From assembly GCF_014897675.1 (NCBI RefSeq), contig NZ_JABUXU010000014.1:56469-120468 (forward strand): 64,000 nt of DNA. Reading direction: 5' to 3'. The notes beneath the pieces are model-generated. The model ran no database searches. It was not told the origin of the DNA and saw only the letters and a list, made by a program, of their open reading frames with translations. Position numbers and translations under genes: made by a program. Origin of the DNA: Advenella sp. FME57 (GTDB lineage: Bacteria; Pseudomonadota; Gammaproteobacteria; Burkholderiales; Burkholderiaceae_B). Positions 37,394 through 46,790 of this stretch are shown here, piece after piece. The first letter of the stretch is position 1. Each line of letters starts with the position of its first letter.

Positions 37394-38884
37394 TTATTGT
37401 AGGTCTACGGACTCCAGAAAAGGCAGTTCAATAGGGTCCAGCGGATAGATTGGCCGGCATTTTTCAAAAGGCAATTGTTCGGGGTGAAAGCCCGACAATC
37501 CGGGCGTTTCAACAATATGACAGTCGCCATAGTCCTCAAATGCCATTTTGAAATGATAACCTGACTTTACAATAATTACGTCAGTATTATCCAAAGAAAT
37601 GCCTGCATCCAGATAGCATCCCGGATCCTGGGACATGACAGCATCATGTGTGACCAGCAGCGTATAGCGGGCCTGTTCAATGACCGCGAAGGGTCCCAGT
37701 CTGAGCTTGGCGCCTTTCATGAACGTGCCCCTGTTACGAAATACCCCGTTGCCCAGGCGGGTGATTTTACCGAACACATCCATTGCGCTCAATCCTGGTG
37801 TATTCCCCCCCCCGAGCGATAGCGAAATGGTGGCGCCCTCCATCGCCTTCAGGCATTGCTCATATGCCGCCGGATCAGTAACAATAGCCGTGATATGACG
37901 CTCGCTATACTGCAGGCACTCATTGAAGGCATAGATGGAATCGCCGGGCGCTCCAGCAAGAACTCTATCCCCAAAATCCCCGATTATTAGACGCGGCTGC
38001 GTTCCACTGAAAGTTTGCAGCAAGTCTCTGACGGAAGGCAACTGATGGATAAACTGATGCCGACAACCCCAGAACTCGGTTGCCGCCGTCAGACTCAGTG
38101 CTTTTGCAGCAGCAACCCCATTCTCATTTTTCGCATATACAATAACGGCCTGCCCGACATCTGTTCCGTCAATGAATGGATTGACATTGAAAATGGAATA
38201 ATCAAGCAAATTGCCGTCAGACGCTATGGCAGACTGCATTTTATGATGCAGCTTTGCCAAGGGGCCGTTGGTCGTTTCGTCATTACCTCCCAGCAACATG
38301 GGAAGAAAGACGCCAAACCCCTGCGGCTCGATCCGGCGCGACAACATACTGCCCAGGACCTGCGCCACCCGCTCTCCTGTTTGAGCCGCATCCGCATGGG
38401 GATTAGTCTTGTATGCGGTGCCAAAATTGAGCAGCCTGAACAATTTTTCAGTCGCATGCGCGTGAAGATCAAAGCCTGCGACAATGGGTATCCGGTACCC
38501 AGTTATGTCGCGGATCGATGACACAAGATCTTCTTCTACACTATCGCATGACGCCGATTGGGTGCATCCGTGTAAATCGAGTGCGATAGCGTCATAGCGA
38601 CTGGATCGCGCTGCCGCAAGGATGCGTTCTTTTATAAACGCATATGCCGCATCCTGTACAACTCCGCCACAACGTGCGCGCGCTGCGAATGCCGGCACTA
38701 CTACGTGTCCAAGGGCTGTCAGTTCCCGGATAATACCGCCAAGCACCGAATCAGATTTTTCATTCTTCTCAATCATGTCCACACCTTCTTCAATCTCAAA
38801 CGAGGTTAAAGGCGTGTGTACCGGCGAGAACCCATGCGTTTCCTGAAAAAGCTGAGCAACCAATATCCGATGTGATGTGTGCAT
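37394..38884 (-). CDS. M81-family metalloprotein (MlrC/microcystinase C-like)
   Basis: The 496-residue protein matches the M81/MlrC family: N-terminal domain with VAQLFQETHGFSPVHTPL (about 8-25), the IALDLHGCTQSASCDSVEEDL region near 110-130, FDLHAHATEKL near 150, and the C-terminal domain starting near 300 with IIGDFGDRVLAGAPGDS. MlrC cleaves small peptides in the microcystin pathway, but most homologues lie in catabolic operons with unknown substrates. ATG 38884 is preferred to the GTG at 38905. A run of nine G occurs in its coding strand (see the repeat entry). It is 29 bases behind the Bug receptor gene. Confidence 0.9.
   Translation of the reverse strand: MHTSHRILVAQLFQETHGFSPVHTPLTSFEIEEGVDMIEKNEKSDSVLGGIIRELTALGHVVVPAFAARARCGGVVQDAAYAFIKERILAAARSSRYDAIALDLHGCTQSASCDSVEEDLVSSIRDITGYRIPIVAGFDLHAHATEKLFRLLNFGTAYKTNPHADAAQTGERVAQVLGSMLSRRIEPQGFGVFLPMLLGGNDETTNGPLAKLHHKMQSAIASDGNLLDYSIFNVNPFIDGTDVGQAVIVYAKNENGVAAAKALSLTAATEFWGCRHQFIHQLPSVRDLLQTFSGTQPRLIIGDFGDRVLAGAPGDSIYAFNECLQYSERHITAIVTDPAAYEQCLKAMEGATISLSLGGGNTPGLSAMDVFGKITRLGNGVFRNRGTFMKGAKLRLGPFAVIEQARYTLLVTHDAVMSQDPGCYLDAGISLDNTDVIIVKSGYHFKMAFEDYGDCHIVETPGLSGFHPEQLPFEKCRPIYPLDPIELPFLESVDLQ
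37805..37813. repeat. Nine-base C/G homopolymer inside the MlrC-like gene
   Basis: Nine consecutive C on the plus strand (nine G in the mRNA) encode part of SLGGGNTPGL. Tracts of this length are prone to slippage, and a one-base change would break the frame near residue 360 and remove the last quarter of the protein. The present length keeps the frame open. Confidence 0.8.
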
Positions 38885-38913
38885 ATTCTGAAAACCCTGT
38901 GGCACCGCCCCTG

Positions 38914-39897
38914 TTAGTCAAATTGTATTTTTGCTGCCTTGGCGGTTTTTCTCTGCTTGTCCACTTCAAGCTTGATCTCCTGTGCGAACGCTTCGGGCGT
39001 GTTGCCGACTGGCTCGGCAGAAAACCCCTTGAGTTTTTCCAGAACTGCCGGTTGCGCAAGCACCTTCTTGACCGTTTCCTGTATTTTGAGTGTTATCTCT
39101 TTGGGCATGTTTGCCGGCCCGATAAGGCCGAAAAATGACGAATCATTTACCACCTCCATGCCCAACTCTTTAAAGGTCGGAGTATCAGGTAGCGTTGGCA
39201 CTCTCTCAGGATAAGCGACAGCCAACGCAAGTAATTGCTTGGATTTAATAAAAGGAAGCGAAGAAGGTAAATTATCAAAAACGGCCGAAACCTGCCCGCC
39301 CAAAGCATCCTGTAAAGCGGGCGCCGAACCCTGATATGGCACAGCATTGAGTTTCGTTTTGTTCACAAGATTGAACAGTTCGCCCATCATATGCGCTTCA
39401 GATCCATTGCCTGCATGTCCATAAAAATACTTGCCCTGATCCTTTTTGACTACATCCAGGAAATCAGCCATATTATTGACCTGAAGATTCGGACTGACCA
39501 CGAGCACATTGGGCACCGAAACCAGTCTGGTAATGGCTGTCAGGTCTTTCAACGGATCAAAACTCACATTCTTGTAGACCACTGGCGTAATTGCAGTGGA
39601 GCTTACCGTTGCTATACCCAAAGTATAGCCATCGTTCTTTGCACGCGCCAGATATTCCGTGCCTATTTTTCCTGCGGCACCCGTTCGGTTTTCTACGATG
39701 ACCGGCTGTCCGAGTTCCTTTGCCAGCGGCTCGGAAAGCACCCTTGCCATAACGTCGGTGGTACCACCGGTAGCAAACGGCACGACAATCTTGATCGGCT
39801 TAACCGGGTAGGCGGTGGACGCCGATACTGTCATCGTCGTACAAGCCAGGATGGTCAATACGAGATTTGAAGCTATATACTTTTTTACCGGGTTCAT
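38914..39897 (-). CDS. Bug-family periplasmic solute receptor
   Basis: The 327-residue receptor has a hydrophobic export signal (VLTILACTTMTVSAST) and then YPVKPIKIVVPFATGGTTD, ENRTGAAGKIG and AKNDGYT. The Cys19 in LTILAC could be a lipobox, so the mature form may be a lipoprotein or may be cut after VSA. AGGA lies eight bases before the ATG. It sits between a HisD-like dehydrogenase and an MlrC-type protein in one operon and should bind their substrate. Confidence 0.93.
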   Translation of the reverse strand: MNPVKKYIASNLVLTILACTTMTVSASTAYPVKPIKIVVPFATGGTTDVMARVLSEPLAKELGQPVIVENRTGAAGKIGTEYLARAKNDGYTLGIATVSSTAITPVVYKNVSFDPLKDLTAITRLVSVPNVLVVSPNLQVNNMADFLDVVKKDQGKYFYGHAGNGSEAHMMGELFNLVNKTKLNAVPYQGSAPALQDALGGQVSAVFDNLPSSLPFIKSKQLLALAVAYPERVPTLPDTPTFKELGMEVVNDSSFFGLIGPANMPKEITLKIQETVKKVLAQPAVLEKLKGFSAEPVGNTPEAFAQEIKLEVDKQRKTAKAAKIQFD

Positions 39898-39946
39898 TAC
39901 AGTGTCCTCGTTTTACAGGAATCAATAGAGTTATACGAGCGCATAA

Positions 39947-41227
39947 CTATCCAGGATGTCGTCGTAACCGATATTCGGCCGCTTTCCTGTGCCCTTCCAT
40001 TCCTTCCGTTTGGCTTTGTCTGATCGCAGGAGGTGCCACACTTTCTATACCACTTTGCTCCATCCATTGGTGGGTACAGACTTTGACGTATGAGCCTACC
40101 CACAAGCCACCGGTATATCTTCCGGCACGCATTGTCGGCAACGTGTGGTTGGTCCCGCAACACTTATCGGAATAGACAACACTCGCATTTTCTCCGATAA
40201 AAAGCGAACCGTAATTTCGGAGTTGTTTGGCTGTTTCATGTGGTGCTCTGGTATGTATTTGCAAATGCTCTGCGGCTACATAATCGGAATAGGCGTGCAT
40301 GGCATTCTCATTCGGACACAATACGATCTCCCCAAAATCGCTCCATGCTTTACTGGCTACGTCAGCCGTTGCAAGCGCCTGCATTTGTATATTGACCTGC
40401 GACAAGGTATTTTGGGCAAGGTTTTTACTCGTGGTGATCAGACCAACTCGTGTATGTACATCATGCTCTGCCTGGGCAAGCAGATCACATGCGACCATTG
40501 CCGGGTCTGCCGTTTCGTCTGCCACAATGAATATTTCACTTGGCCCTGCGAGTTGGTCAATCCCAACCTGTCCGAACACCTGCCGCTTGGCCTCGTTAAC
40601 AAATGCATTGCCAGGCCCAACGATTTTGTCGACCGCCGGTACGCTATCGGTACCATAGGCCATCGCAGCAATCGCTTGTGCACCGCCGATACGAAATATT
40701 CGGTCTGCTCCTGCCAGATGGCAACCGGCGATCATGGCCTGATGGGCGCCCGGCGGCAGGCAAGCAATTACCTCGTCACATCCGGCCACCTTGGCAGGCA
40801 CGATTGTCATCACTGGCGCCGATAAAATCGGGTACCGGCCCCCAGGCACATATGCACCAATGCGTTCAATTGGAATAATTTTGTGTCCCAGATGAACGCC
40901 TGGCAAATTCTCCACTTCAAGCGGCAGCATGGTTGCAAGTTGCGCCTGCGCAAATTTTCTGACTTGCTCAATCGCAAACAAGGTATCTTCGCGCGTCTGC
41001 TGGTCAAGATTATTGACAGCCTCATGCTTCTCGTCGGCAGTCACTTCCAGTTCAATGTCGAACGCGTTATCAAATTTCTCTGAAAACTGCCGTACAGCGG
41101 CATCCCCGTTCTTACGTACGGCATTGATAATTTCCTTTACTGTCCCCTCAATTGATTCAAGGGTATTCTGTTGGTGCGCGGCGGGTTTCTTAATAAACTC
41201 AACGCGCTTAAAAATAACTTCACTCAT
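39947..41227 (-). CDS. Histidinol dehydrogenase-like NAD-dependent enzyme
   Basis: The 426-residue protein is a member of the HisD superfamily. Conserved parts are GAYVPGGRYPILSAPVM, the signature GPSEIFIVADE with DLLAQAEHD (Gln and His zinc ligands), an Asp in SDKCCGTNHTLPT, and the C-terminal His of EGMEGHRKAAEYRL. Zinc ligands are therefore intact. Its operon contains a solute receptor, an MlrC-like protein and a regulator rather than his genes, so it is probably one of the catabolic HisD-like enzymes, such as the sulfopropanediol dehydrogenase HpsN, acting on another diol or amino alcohol. ATG 41227 with AGGA upstream is the chosen start. Confidence 0.85.
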   Translation of the reverse strand: MSEVIFKRVEFIKKPAAHQQNTLESIEGTVKEIINAVRKNGDAAVRQFSEKFDNAFDIELEVTADEKHEAVNNLDQQTREDTLFAIEQVRKFAQAQLATMLPLEVENLPGVHLGHKIIPIERIGAYVPGGRYPILSAPVMTIVPAKVAGCDEVIACLPPGAHQAMIAGCHLAGADRIFRIGGAQAIAAMAYGTDSVPAVDKIVGPGNAFVNEAKRQVFGQVGIDQLAGPSEIFIVADETADPAMVACDLLAQAEHDVHTRVGLITTSKNLAQNTLSQVNIQMQALATADVASKAWSDFGEIVLCPNENAMHAYSDYVAAEHLQIHTRAPHETAKQLRNYGSLFIGENASVVYSDKCCGTNHTLPTMRAGRYTGGLWVGSYVKVCTHQWMEQSGIESVAPPAIRQSQTEGMEGHRKAAEYRLRRHPG

Positions 41228-41269
41228 CATAAGTCCTGTGTGCATCGGGAATAGGGAAATTCTATACAC

Positions 41270-41641
41270 TCACAGATTCAAATCATAGGCAGCGTTGAGT
41301 CCATGGTTAGTTTTATATCCGTCCATTCGAACTTCTTCAGCAAAACCATCATGCATTCTCCTGCAACATCCGGTTAGAGAGAACTTGATTGCTCGAAAAA
41401 TCGTTCAATATTCTATCCAAACACAGAACATTGCAATTTTCGTGAGTATTAAAGCGATGCATGTGCTCATCCAGAAGTGGCTTGATTCGCTTGACTGCCT
41501 GGAGTAATGCGCCAAGCCTCGCATATTATCTTTAAATACCCGAAATGATGTCTATTTACGTCAATATGACGCCAAAGCCTTGCGCCATCGGCAAATGCCA
41601 GTTGTAATTGACCGATCAAGCAAACCGCAAGGGTCCGGCCA
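41270..41641. other. Divergent intergenic region between HisD-like and betaine importer genes
   Basis: These 372 bases contain no gene I can support on either strand. The middle is AT-rich and presumably holds back-to-back promoters. No strong dyad, terminator or remnant was found. Confidence 0.4.
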
Positions 41642-43474
41642 ATGTTACAGCGCATCGTTTTTGTTTTTTTGCTCTTTTTCTCTGCCCCTGCCCTCGCTGC
41701 GTGCGATAGCCCCGTCAAATTCGCCGCGCTAACTTGGGAAAGTGGTCAATTTACCAGCGCCGTATTGCGCCTGATCGCAGAACGCGGCTACCAGTGCAAG
41801 ACCACGGAGGTTCCCGGTTCGGGCCCTGCCCAGGAAAATGCCCTGTCACAAAATGACATTCAGGTGATTGGCGAAGTCTGGGTCGGGCGCTCCGAAGTCA
41901 TGAACAAGGCACTGCAAGAGAACAAGGCCGCCATGGTGGGCGACACGCTCAAAGGCGGAGCCCAGCAGGGCTGGTACGTGCCCGAGTATGTCTGGGAGAA
42001 AAATCCGCAACTGCGTTCCTACAAGGATCTTGAGCGGTTCTCAGACTTGTTTCTGGATTCAGCAAGCGGCCCCAAGCCACGCTTCATGAACTGTCCGTCT
42101 GGCTGGACATGCGAGATATTCAATACCCGCCTGTTGCGCACGACCGGCCTGGACAAGACATTCGCTAATGTTCACCCCGGTACGGGCGCAGCACTGGATG
42201 CGGAAATTTCCTCGGCCTATGAACAGAAGAAGCCCCTGCTCTTTTATTACTGGCAGCCGACGGGGCTGATGGCCAAGTACACATTCAAGGCGCTGGAATT
42301 TCCAGAAAATGAATCGGAATGCTGGAGCAGCCTGCTGCAAAAAGACGGTGACAAAAACTGTGTCACCGGTTTTCCGGTATCCAATCTGTCGATTGCCGTG
42401 TCCACGCCGTTCAAGGAGCAACATCCGGATCTGATGCAGTTCTTTGAAAAAATCCAGTTCACTGCCGATCAGTTGAACGGCGCCATTTTGCAGATGACCG
42501 AAAGCAAACGCGATGGCACCCGACAGGCAGAACAATTCATCAAGGAACATCCCGAAGTCTGGCAAGCGTGGGTCAGCCCCGAAGCGGCATCCCGGCTGCA
42601 GGCATGGACTGGGCAAACGGCAGCGACAAGCAGCATTTTCCCTGACTGGTCTATCCAGGACAAACTCAATAGCGGCCTCAAGTCGGTTGTGGGAACCTAT
42701 GGCGAATCGTTTCGGCAGGTCAGTGGATTCCTTACCCGCTACTTGTTAAGTCCGACGGTGCAGACGCTGGCGGCGATTCCGGCATGGCTGATGATTCTGC
42801 TCACGGCAGCATTGGCCTGGCACAGCACACGCTCAATCATTTTTGCGGTGGCGTGTGCTATCGGGCTTTACGTGATTGGCGCCTTTGGCTTGTGGACTGC
42901 ATTGCTGCAGACGCTGGCGCTATTGATTTGCGCAGTCATTATTACAGTGGTCATCGGGATACCCATAGGAATTTTTGTTGCGGCCCGCCCGCGCGTATAT
43001 CGTGTGCTGCAACCGGTGCTCGATGTGATGCAGACCATGCCAAGCTTTGTCTATCTCATTCCGGTGCTGATGCTTTTTGGCCTGGGAAATGTTCCCGCGC
43101 TTTTCGCCACGGTGATTTACGCCATCGCACCGCTGATCCGGCTGACCGCATTGGGCATTTTGCAGATCAGTCGCGAAATGCACGAAACCGGAACGGCATT
43201 TGGCACCAACCGCTGGCAAATGCTGCGCTGGGTCATTCTGCCGCTGGCCAAGCCCAGCATCATGGCCGGCATCAACCAGGCGATCATGATGTCGCTCTCA
43301 ATGGTCGTGCTGGCCTCCATGATCGGCGCGCCAGGCCTTGGCGAGCGGGTGCTGGAAGCGGTGCAGACGCTGAATGTCGGCCAGGGAGTGCAGGCGGGCA
43401 GCGCAATTGTGATTCTGGCTGTGATTATTGATCGCATCACCCAGGCCTACGGCAACCGCAGGAGAACACGATGA
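41642..43474 (+). CDS. Betaine/choline-type ABC importer: binding protein fused to permease
   Basis: The 610-residue chain combines a signal peptide (1-19), an OpuAC-type solute-binding domain (about 20-330; FAALTWESGQFTSAV near the start, and the Cys-containing NCPSGWTCE) and a ProW-type permease (about 370-605) with the coupling loop TAFGTNRWQMLRWVILPLAKP. In the OpuABC-type fusions I know the permease comes first, so this order, with the receptor domain N-terminal, is notable. AAGGG lies eight bases before the ATG. It overlaps the ATPase gene by four bases. The likely ligand is glycine betaine, carnitine or another quaternary amine. Confidence 0.9.
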   Translation: MLQRIVFVFLLFFSAPALAACDSPVKFAALTWESGQFTSAVLRLIAERGYQCKTTEVPGSGPAQENALSQNDIQVIGEVWVGRSEVMNKALQENKAAMVGDTLKGGAQQGWYVPEYVWEKNPQLRSYKDLERFSDLFLDSASGPKPRFMNCPSGWTCEIFNTRLLRTTGLDKTFANVHPGTGAALDAEISSAYEQKKPLLFYYWQPTGLMAKYTFKALEFPENESECWSSLLQKDGDKNCVTGFPVSNLSIAVSTPFKEQHPDLMQFFEKIQFTADQLNGAILQMTESKRDGTRQAEQFIKEHPEVWQAWVSPEAASRLQAWTGQTAATSSIFPDWSIQDKLNSGLKSVVGTYGESFRQVSGFLTRYLLSPTVQTLAAIPAWLMILLTAALAWHSTRSIIFAVACAIGLYVIGAFGLWTALLQTLALLICAVIITVVIGIPIGIFVAARPRVYRVLQPVLDVMQTMPSFVYLIPVLMLFGLGNVPALFATVIYAIAPLIRLTALGILQISREMHETGTAFGTNRWQMLRWVILPLAKPSIMAGINQAIMMSLSMVVLASMIGAPGLGERVLEAVQTLNVGQGVQAGSAIVILAVIIDRITQAYGNRRRTR

Positions 43475-44355
43475 ATACAGAGGCAATTGACACTACCGCG
43501 GGCGCGGTGCCAACCGGCGCCGGTAGCCCGGGAATAGACGAACATTTCATTCGTCTTCAGAATATCAACAAGGTGTTCGGCAGTCGCCACAGCAAGGCCA
43601 TGAAGTTGCTGCATCAGGGATCGGACAATGAAGAAATTACCGCTGAAACCGGCTGCCATGTCGCGTTGAGAAATATCAATCTGGACATTCCGTCCAATGG
43701 GATTTATTGCATCATGGGCTTGTCGGGCTCAGGCAAATCCACCCTGCTGCGCCATATCAATAGACTGATCGATCCGGACACCGGTACTGTCCAAATCCAG
43801 GACGTGGATGTGACCGCCCTGTCGATTCCCGATCTGCAGAAGTTTCGCCAAAAGCGCATCGCCATGGTCTTTCAGCACTTTGGCCTGTTGCCGCATTTTA
43901 CCGTGCAGCAAAATGCCGAATTTGCCCTGCGCGTGCGCGGCGTACCCAAGCCCGAGCGCGCAGAACAGGCGCGCTACTGGCTTAACGAAATGGAACTGTC
44001 GGGCTACGAGGCACATTATTACGATGAACTCTCCGGCGGCATGCGACAACGGGTCGGCCTGGCGCGCGCACTGGCGGCCGGCACCGATATCCTGCTGATG
44101 GACGAGCCCTTTTCCGCACTTGACCCGCTGATCAGGCGCAAGTTGCAGACACTGCTACTGGATTTGCAGGATCGGCTGAACAAGACAATTGTGTTTATTA
44201 CCCATGATGTGGAGGAAGCCCGGACACTGGGCGGCACCGTTGCCCTGCTCAACCAGGGCTGCCTGATTCAACAAGGTAGCCTCGAGCAAATGGCGGCAAA
44301 TCCGGCCGATGAATATGTAGCCAGCTTTTTGACGTCCACGGCCGAGGCATCATGA
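43471..44355 (+). CDS. Betaine/proline-type ABC importer ATPase (ProV/OpuAA-like)
   Basis: The 294-residue ATPase has Walker A GLSGSGKST (about residue 81), the signature LSGGMRQRVGLARAL and Walker B ILLMDEPFSALDPL. The N-terminal stretch FGSRHSKAMKLLHQGSDNEE is the ProV-type leader. It lacks the C-terminal CBS pair of OpuAA/ProV that senses ionic strength, which points to a nutritional rather than osmotic role. Both ends overlap neighbours by four bases (ATGA). Confidence 0.93.
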   Translation: MNTEAIDTTAGAVPTGAGSPGIDEHFIRLQNINKVFGSRHSKAMKLLHQGSDNEEITAETGCHVALRNINLDIPSNGIYCIMGLSGSGKSTLLRHINRLIDPDTGTVQIQDVDVTALSIPDLQKFRQKRIAMVFQHFGLLPHFTVQQNAEFALRVRGVPKPERAEQARYWLNEMELSGYEAHYYDELSGGMRQRVGLARALAAGTDILLMDEPFSALDPLIRRKLQTLLLDLQDRLNKTIVFITHDVEEARTLGGTVALLNQGCLIQQGSLEQMAANPADEYVASFLTSTAEAS

Positions 44356-44759
44356 GCGTTTCCAGAGACTTTCTGGAGTATGTGTTGGATCTGCTCGCGC
44401 CGCTGGGGCCGATTACCACACGCAGAATGTTTGGTAGTGTCGGGCTGTATCTTGACGGGCGGATGTTTGCCATCGTCAGCGGCGAGAACCGATTCTATGT
44501 CAAGTCGGATAGTCAGACACAGGCACAGTTCGACAAAGCGGACTGTCTACCATTGACCTATACCACGAAAAAAACAAACGGAGACAGCAAGACGATCGCG
44601 CTTTCGTTTCATGCGCCGCCCGAATCAGTCCTGGATGATCGTCAACAAATGCTGGAATGGGCGCAGCTTGGCGTAGAGGCGGCCGCGCGTGTGCCGGAAA
44701 AGAAACAGCGCAAACCGTCAGCAGGCTCGCCGGCCGATTTATACCGGCGTCGCAGGTGA
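44352..44759 (+). CDS. TfoX N-terminal domain protein
   Basis: The 135-residue cytoplasmic protein matches the TfoX N-terminal domain: LLAPLGPITTRRMFGSVGLYLDG and MFAIVSGENRFYVKSD, followed by a basic C-terminal tail (KKQRKPSAG). It lacks the TfoX C-terminal domain of competence regulators. Its ATG overlaps the end of the ABC ATPase gene, so it is translated with the importer, an unexplained partnership. Function is unknown. Confidence 0.88.
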   Translation: MSVSRDFLEYVLDLLAPLGPITTRRMFGSVGLYLDGRMFAIVSGENRFYVKSDSQTQAQFDKADCLPLTYTTKKTNGDSKTIALSFHAPPESVLDDRQQMLEWAQLGVEAAARVPEKKQRKPSAGSPADLYRRRR

Positions 44760-44822
44760 CCGCAACTGACATAAGCGGGCACTGCTCGGGACCGCCCACG
44801 GCCCTTAAACAGCGCATCAACA

Positions 44823-46790
44823 TCAATACAGCACTTCCGGCAACCACAGACCTATTTTTGGGAAAGCATACAATAAAATCAGGGCCACTATCTGTATGCC
44901 CATAAAAGGCAACATACCCATGAATATCTGGTTCAGCGTCACGTGCGACGGCGCAACGCCTTTCAGATAAAATGCCGACATGGCCACGGGTGGCGAAAGA
45001 AATGCAGTCTGCAGGTTCAGCGCAACCAGAATACCGAAAAACAGCGGATCAATATTGTAATGCGCAAGCAACGGCAGAAATATCGGCATGAAAATAACGA
45101 TAATTTCTGTCCACTCCAGCGGCCAGCCCAGTAAAAAAATCACAATCTGCGCAAGTATCATGAACTCCAGTGGCGTCAGGTCCATGGACACGACCCAGTC
45201 ATTGATGATTTGCTGTCCGCCCAGCAAGGCAAAGGCGGCAGAGAAAATACTGGAGCCGACAAAAAGCCAGCACACCATCGCACTGGTTCTTGCCGCCAGA
45301 TACACCGACTCCTTGAGCATCGGCATATTCAGCCGTCGGTAGCACAGGGCCAGCAGGATGCCGCCAAAAGCCCCCATGGCCGCGGCTTCCGAGGGTGTGG
45401 CAAAACCAAAGACGATACTGCCCAGCACCGCCAGAATCATAAATGCCAGCGGGAAAAACGACGCCAGCAGCATTTTGAAAACTTCGAGCCGGGCAAAGGT
45501 GAACCATGCATAGAACGCGATCATCAGCGCCAGCCCAACGGCAAACACAATCCAGAAGGTTGGCGATACACTTGGCGCGTCTGCCTCGGGCACCGTAGAT
45601 GCAGCTGCTGCATTCTGTTCAGACTGAGATGGTGTGGCGCCTGGCGGCTCCGCTACCGTGCCAGGGGGTTCGGAAACGCCTGCCGGCGGTTCAGCCAATG
45701 CGGCACCGGGCGGCTCGGCAAGAGACCCTGGTGGCTCGGCCAGCCCCGCACCTGCTGGCTCCTGCAACGAACCGGCATACTGCACCGTTGACGGCGCATT
45801 GAGCGATCCCAGTTCTGTCAGCGTGCTTGCCTGTTGCGTGGTGGGCATTGAAAGGTTGTAGCTAAGCCCGATCACGCAGGCGAACATAATGGCGGGAATC
45901 AGGGTGATGAACAATTGCTTTACTATCACATAGACCGAAATGCTGCTATTGCGCTCGCCCTTAAGCGCACGCAACAAGCCGGGGAGTGCCTTGTTACTGA
46001 TGCTGTTTTTGATGTTGGCAGCAAACTCAGGTAACGGAATTCGTCGCTCTTCCTCCGACAATGGCGGCGCCCAGGATGGCTTGAGTTTTGCCACCAGAAT
46101 AATATACAAAACGTACATGCCGGCAAGCAACAGACCAGGAAAGAATGCCGCCGCATACAATTTAACGACCGATACACCCGCCACGGCGCCATACACAATC
46201 AACAATACCGAAGGCGGGATCATGATTCCCAGGCAGCCGCCTGCTGTAATCACACCCGCCGACAGTTTGACGTCATAGCCTGCCTTGAGCATCGCCGGCA
46301 ACGCCAGCAGGCCCATGAGCGTGACCACGGCACCAACGATACCGGTGGCGGTCGCAAACACCGCGCAAGTAATCACGGTTGCCACGGCGAGCGACCCGGG
46401 AATTCTGGCCATCACCAGATGCAGACTTTTGAAAAGTTTTTCGATCAGGTTCGCGCGTTCAACCAGATAACCCATAAAGATGAACAGCGGAACGGCGATC
46501 AGTACATCATTTGTCATGACGGCGTAAGTGCGCAACACCATCAGATCCAGTGTTTGCTCTATGGCAAGCTTGGGACCCATTGCGCGATAGGCAAACAGCG
46601 TGAATATGACGCCCATGCCCATCAGCGTAAATGCGGTGGGAAAACCAAGCATGATGGTGACCACAATCAGCGCCAGCATCAACAGGCCCAGGTGGCCATT
46701 GGTAATATCCGCTGGGGCCGGCATGAGTATAATCAGAGCCGCCACAATCGCAATCAGTATACTGATACCGAACCAGGCCTCTTTTTTCAT
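44823..46790 (-). CDS. TRAP transporter large membrane subunit with AEPPG-repeat insert
   Basis: The 655-residue protein is a DctM-type TRAP permease, which moves organic acids with sodium. Family segments are LVERANLIEKLFKSLHLVMARIPG near 110, GVITAGGCLGIMIPPSVLLIVYG near 178 and FATPSEAAAMGAFGG near 470. Common DctM proteins have about 430 residues; here an extra stretch between about 240 and 430 includes a proline-rich repeat (residues about 335-390) before a hydrophobic helix. Larger DctM forms are known with TakP-type receptors. It is last in a receptor-DctQ-DctM operon and overlaps dctQ by four bases. Confidence 0.92.
   Translation of the reverse strand: MKKEAWFGISILIAIVAALIILMPAPADITNGHLGLLMLALIVVTIMLGFPTAFTLMGMGVIFTLFAYRAMGPKLAIEQTLDLMVLRTYAVMTNDVLIAVPLFIFMGYLVERANLIEKLFKSLHLVMARIPGSLAVATVITCAVFATATGIVGAVVTLMGLLALPAMLKAGYDVKLSAGVITAGGCLGIMIPPSVLLIVYGAVAGVSVVKLYAAAFFPGLLLAGMYVLYIILVAKLKPSWAPPLSEEERRIPLPEFAANIKNSISNKALPGLLRALKGERNSSISVYVIVKQLFITLIPAIMFACVIGLSYNLSMPTTQQASTLTELGSLNAPSTVQYAGSLQEPAGAGLAEPPGSLAEPPGAALAEPPAGVSEPPGTVAEPPGATPSQSEQNAAAASTVPEADAPSVSPTFWIVFAVGLALMIAFYAWFTFARLEVFKMLLASFFPLAFMILAVLGSIVFGFATPSEAAAMGAFGGILLALCYRRLNMPMLKESVYLAARTSAMVCWLFVGSSIFSAAFALLGGQQIINDWVVSMDLTPLEFMILAQIVIFLLGWPLEWTEIIVIFMPIFLPLLAHYNIDPLFFGILVALNLQTAFLSPPVAMSAFYLKGVAPSHVTLNQIFMGMLPFMGIQIVALILLYAFPKIGLWLPEVLY
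45633..45771. repeat. AEPPG-type repeat inside the TRAP permease gene
   Basis: On the minus strand six imperfect units of seven to eight residues follow one another: QEPAGAGL, AEPPGSL, AEPPGAAL, AEPPAGV, SEPPGTV and AEPPGAT. The DNA units are similar but not identical. The stretch is acidic and proline-rich and should be extended and exposed outside the membrane. Confidence 0.85.

Noticed and set aside
39947..41227. Histidine biosynthesis gene hisD
   Set aside because: The fold fits, but the operon has a solute receptor and an MlrC-like gene and no other his gene, so a catabolic homologue is more likely.
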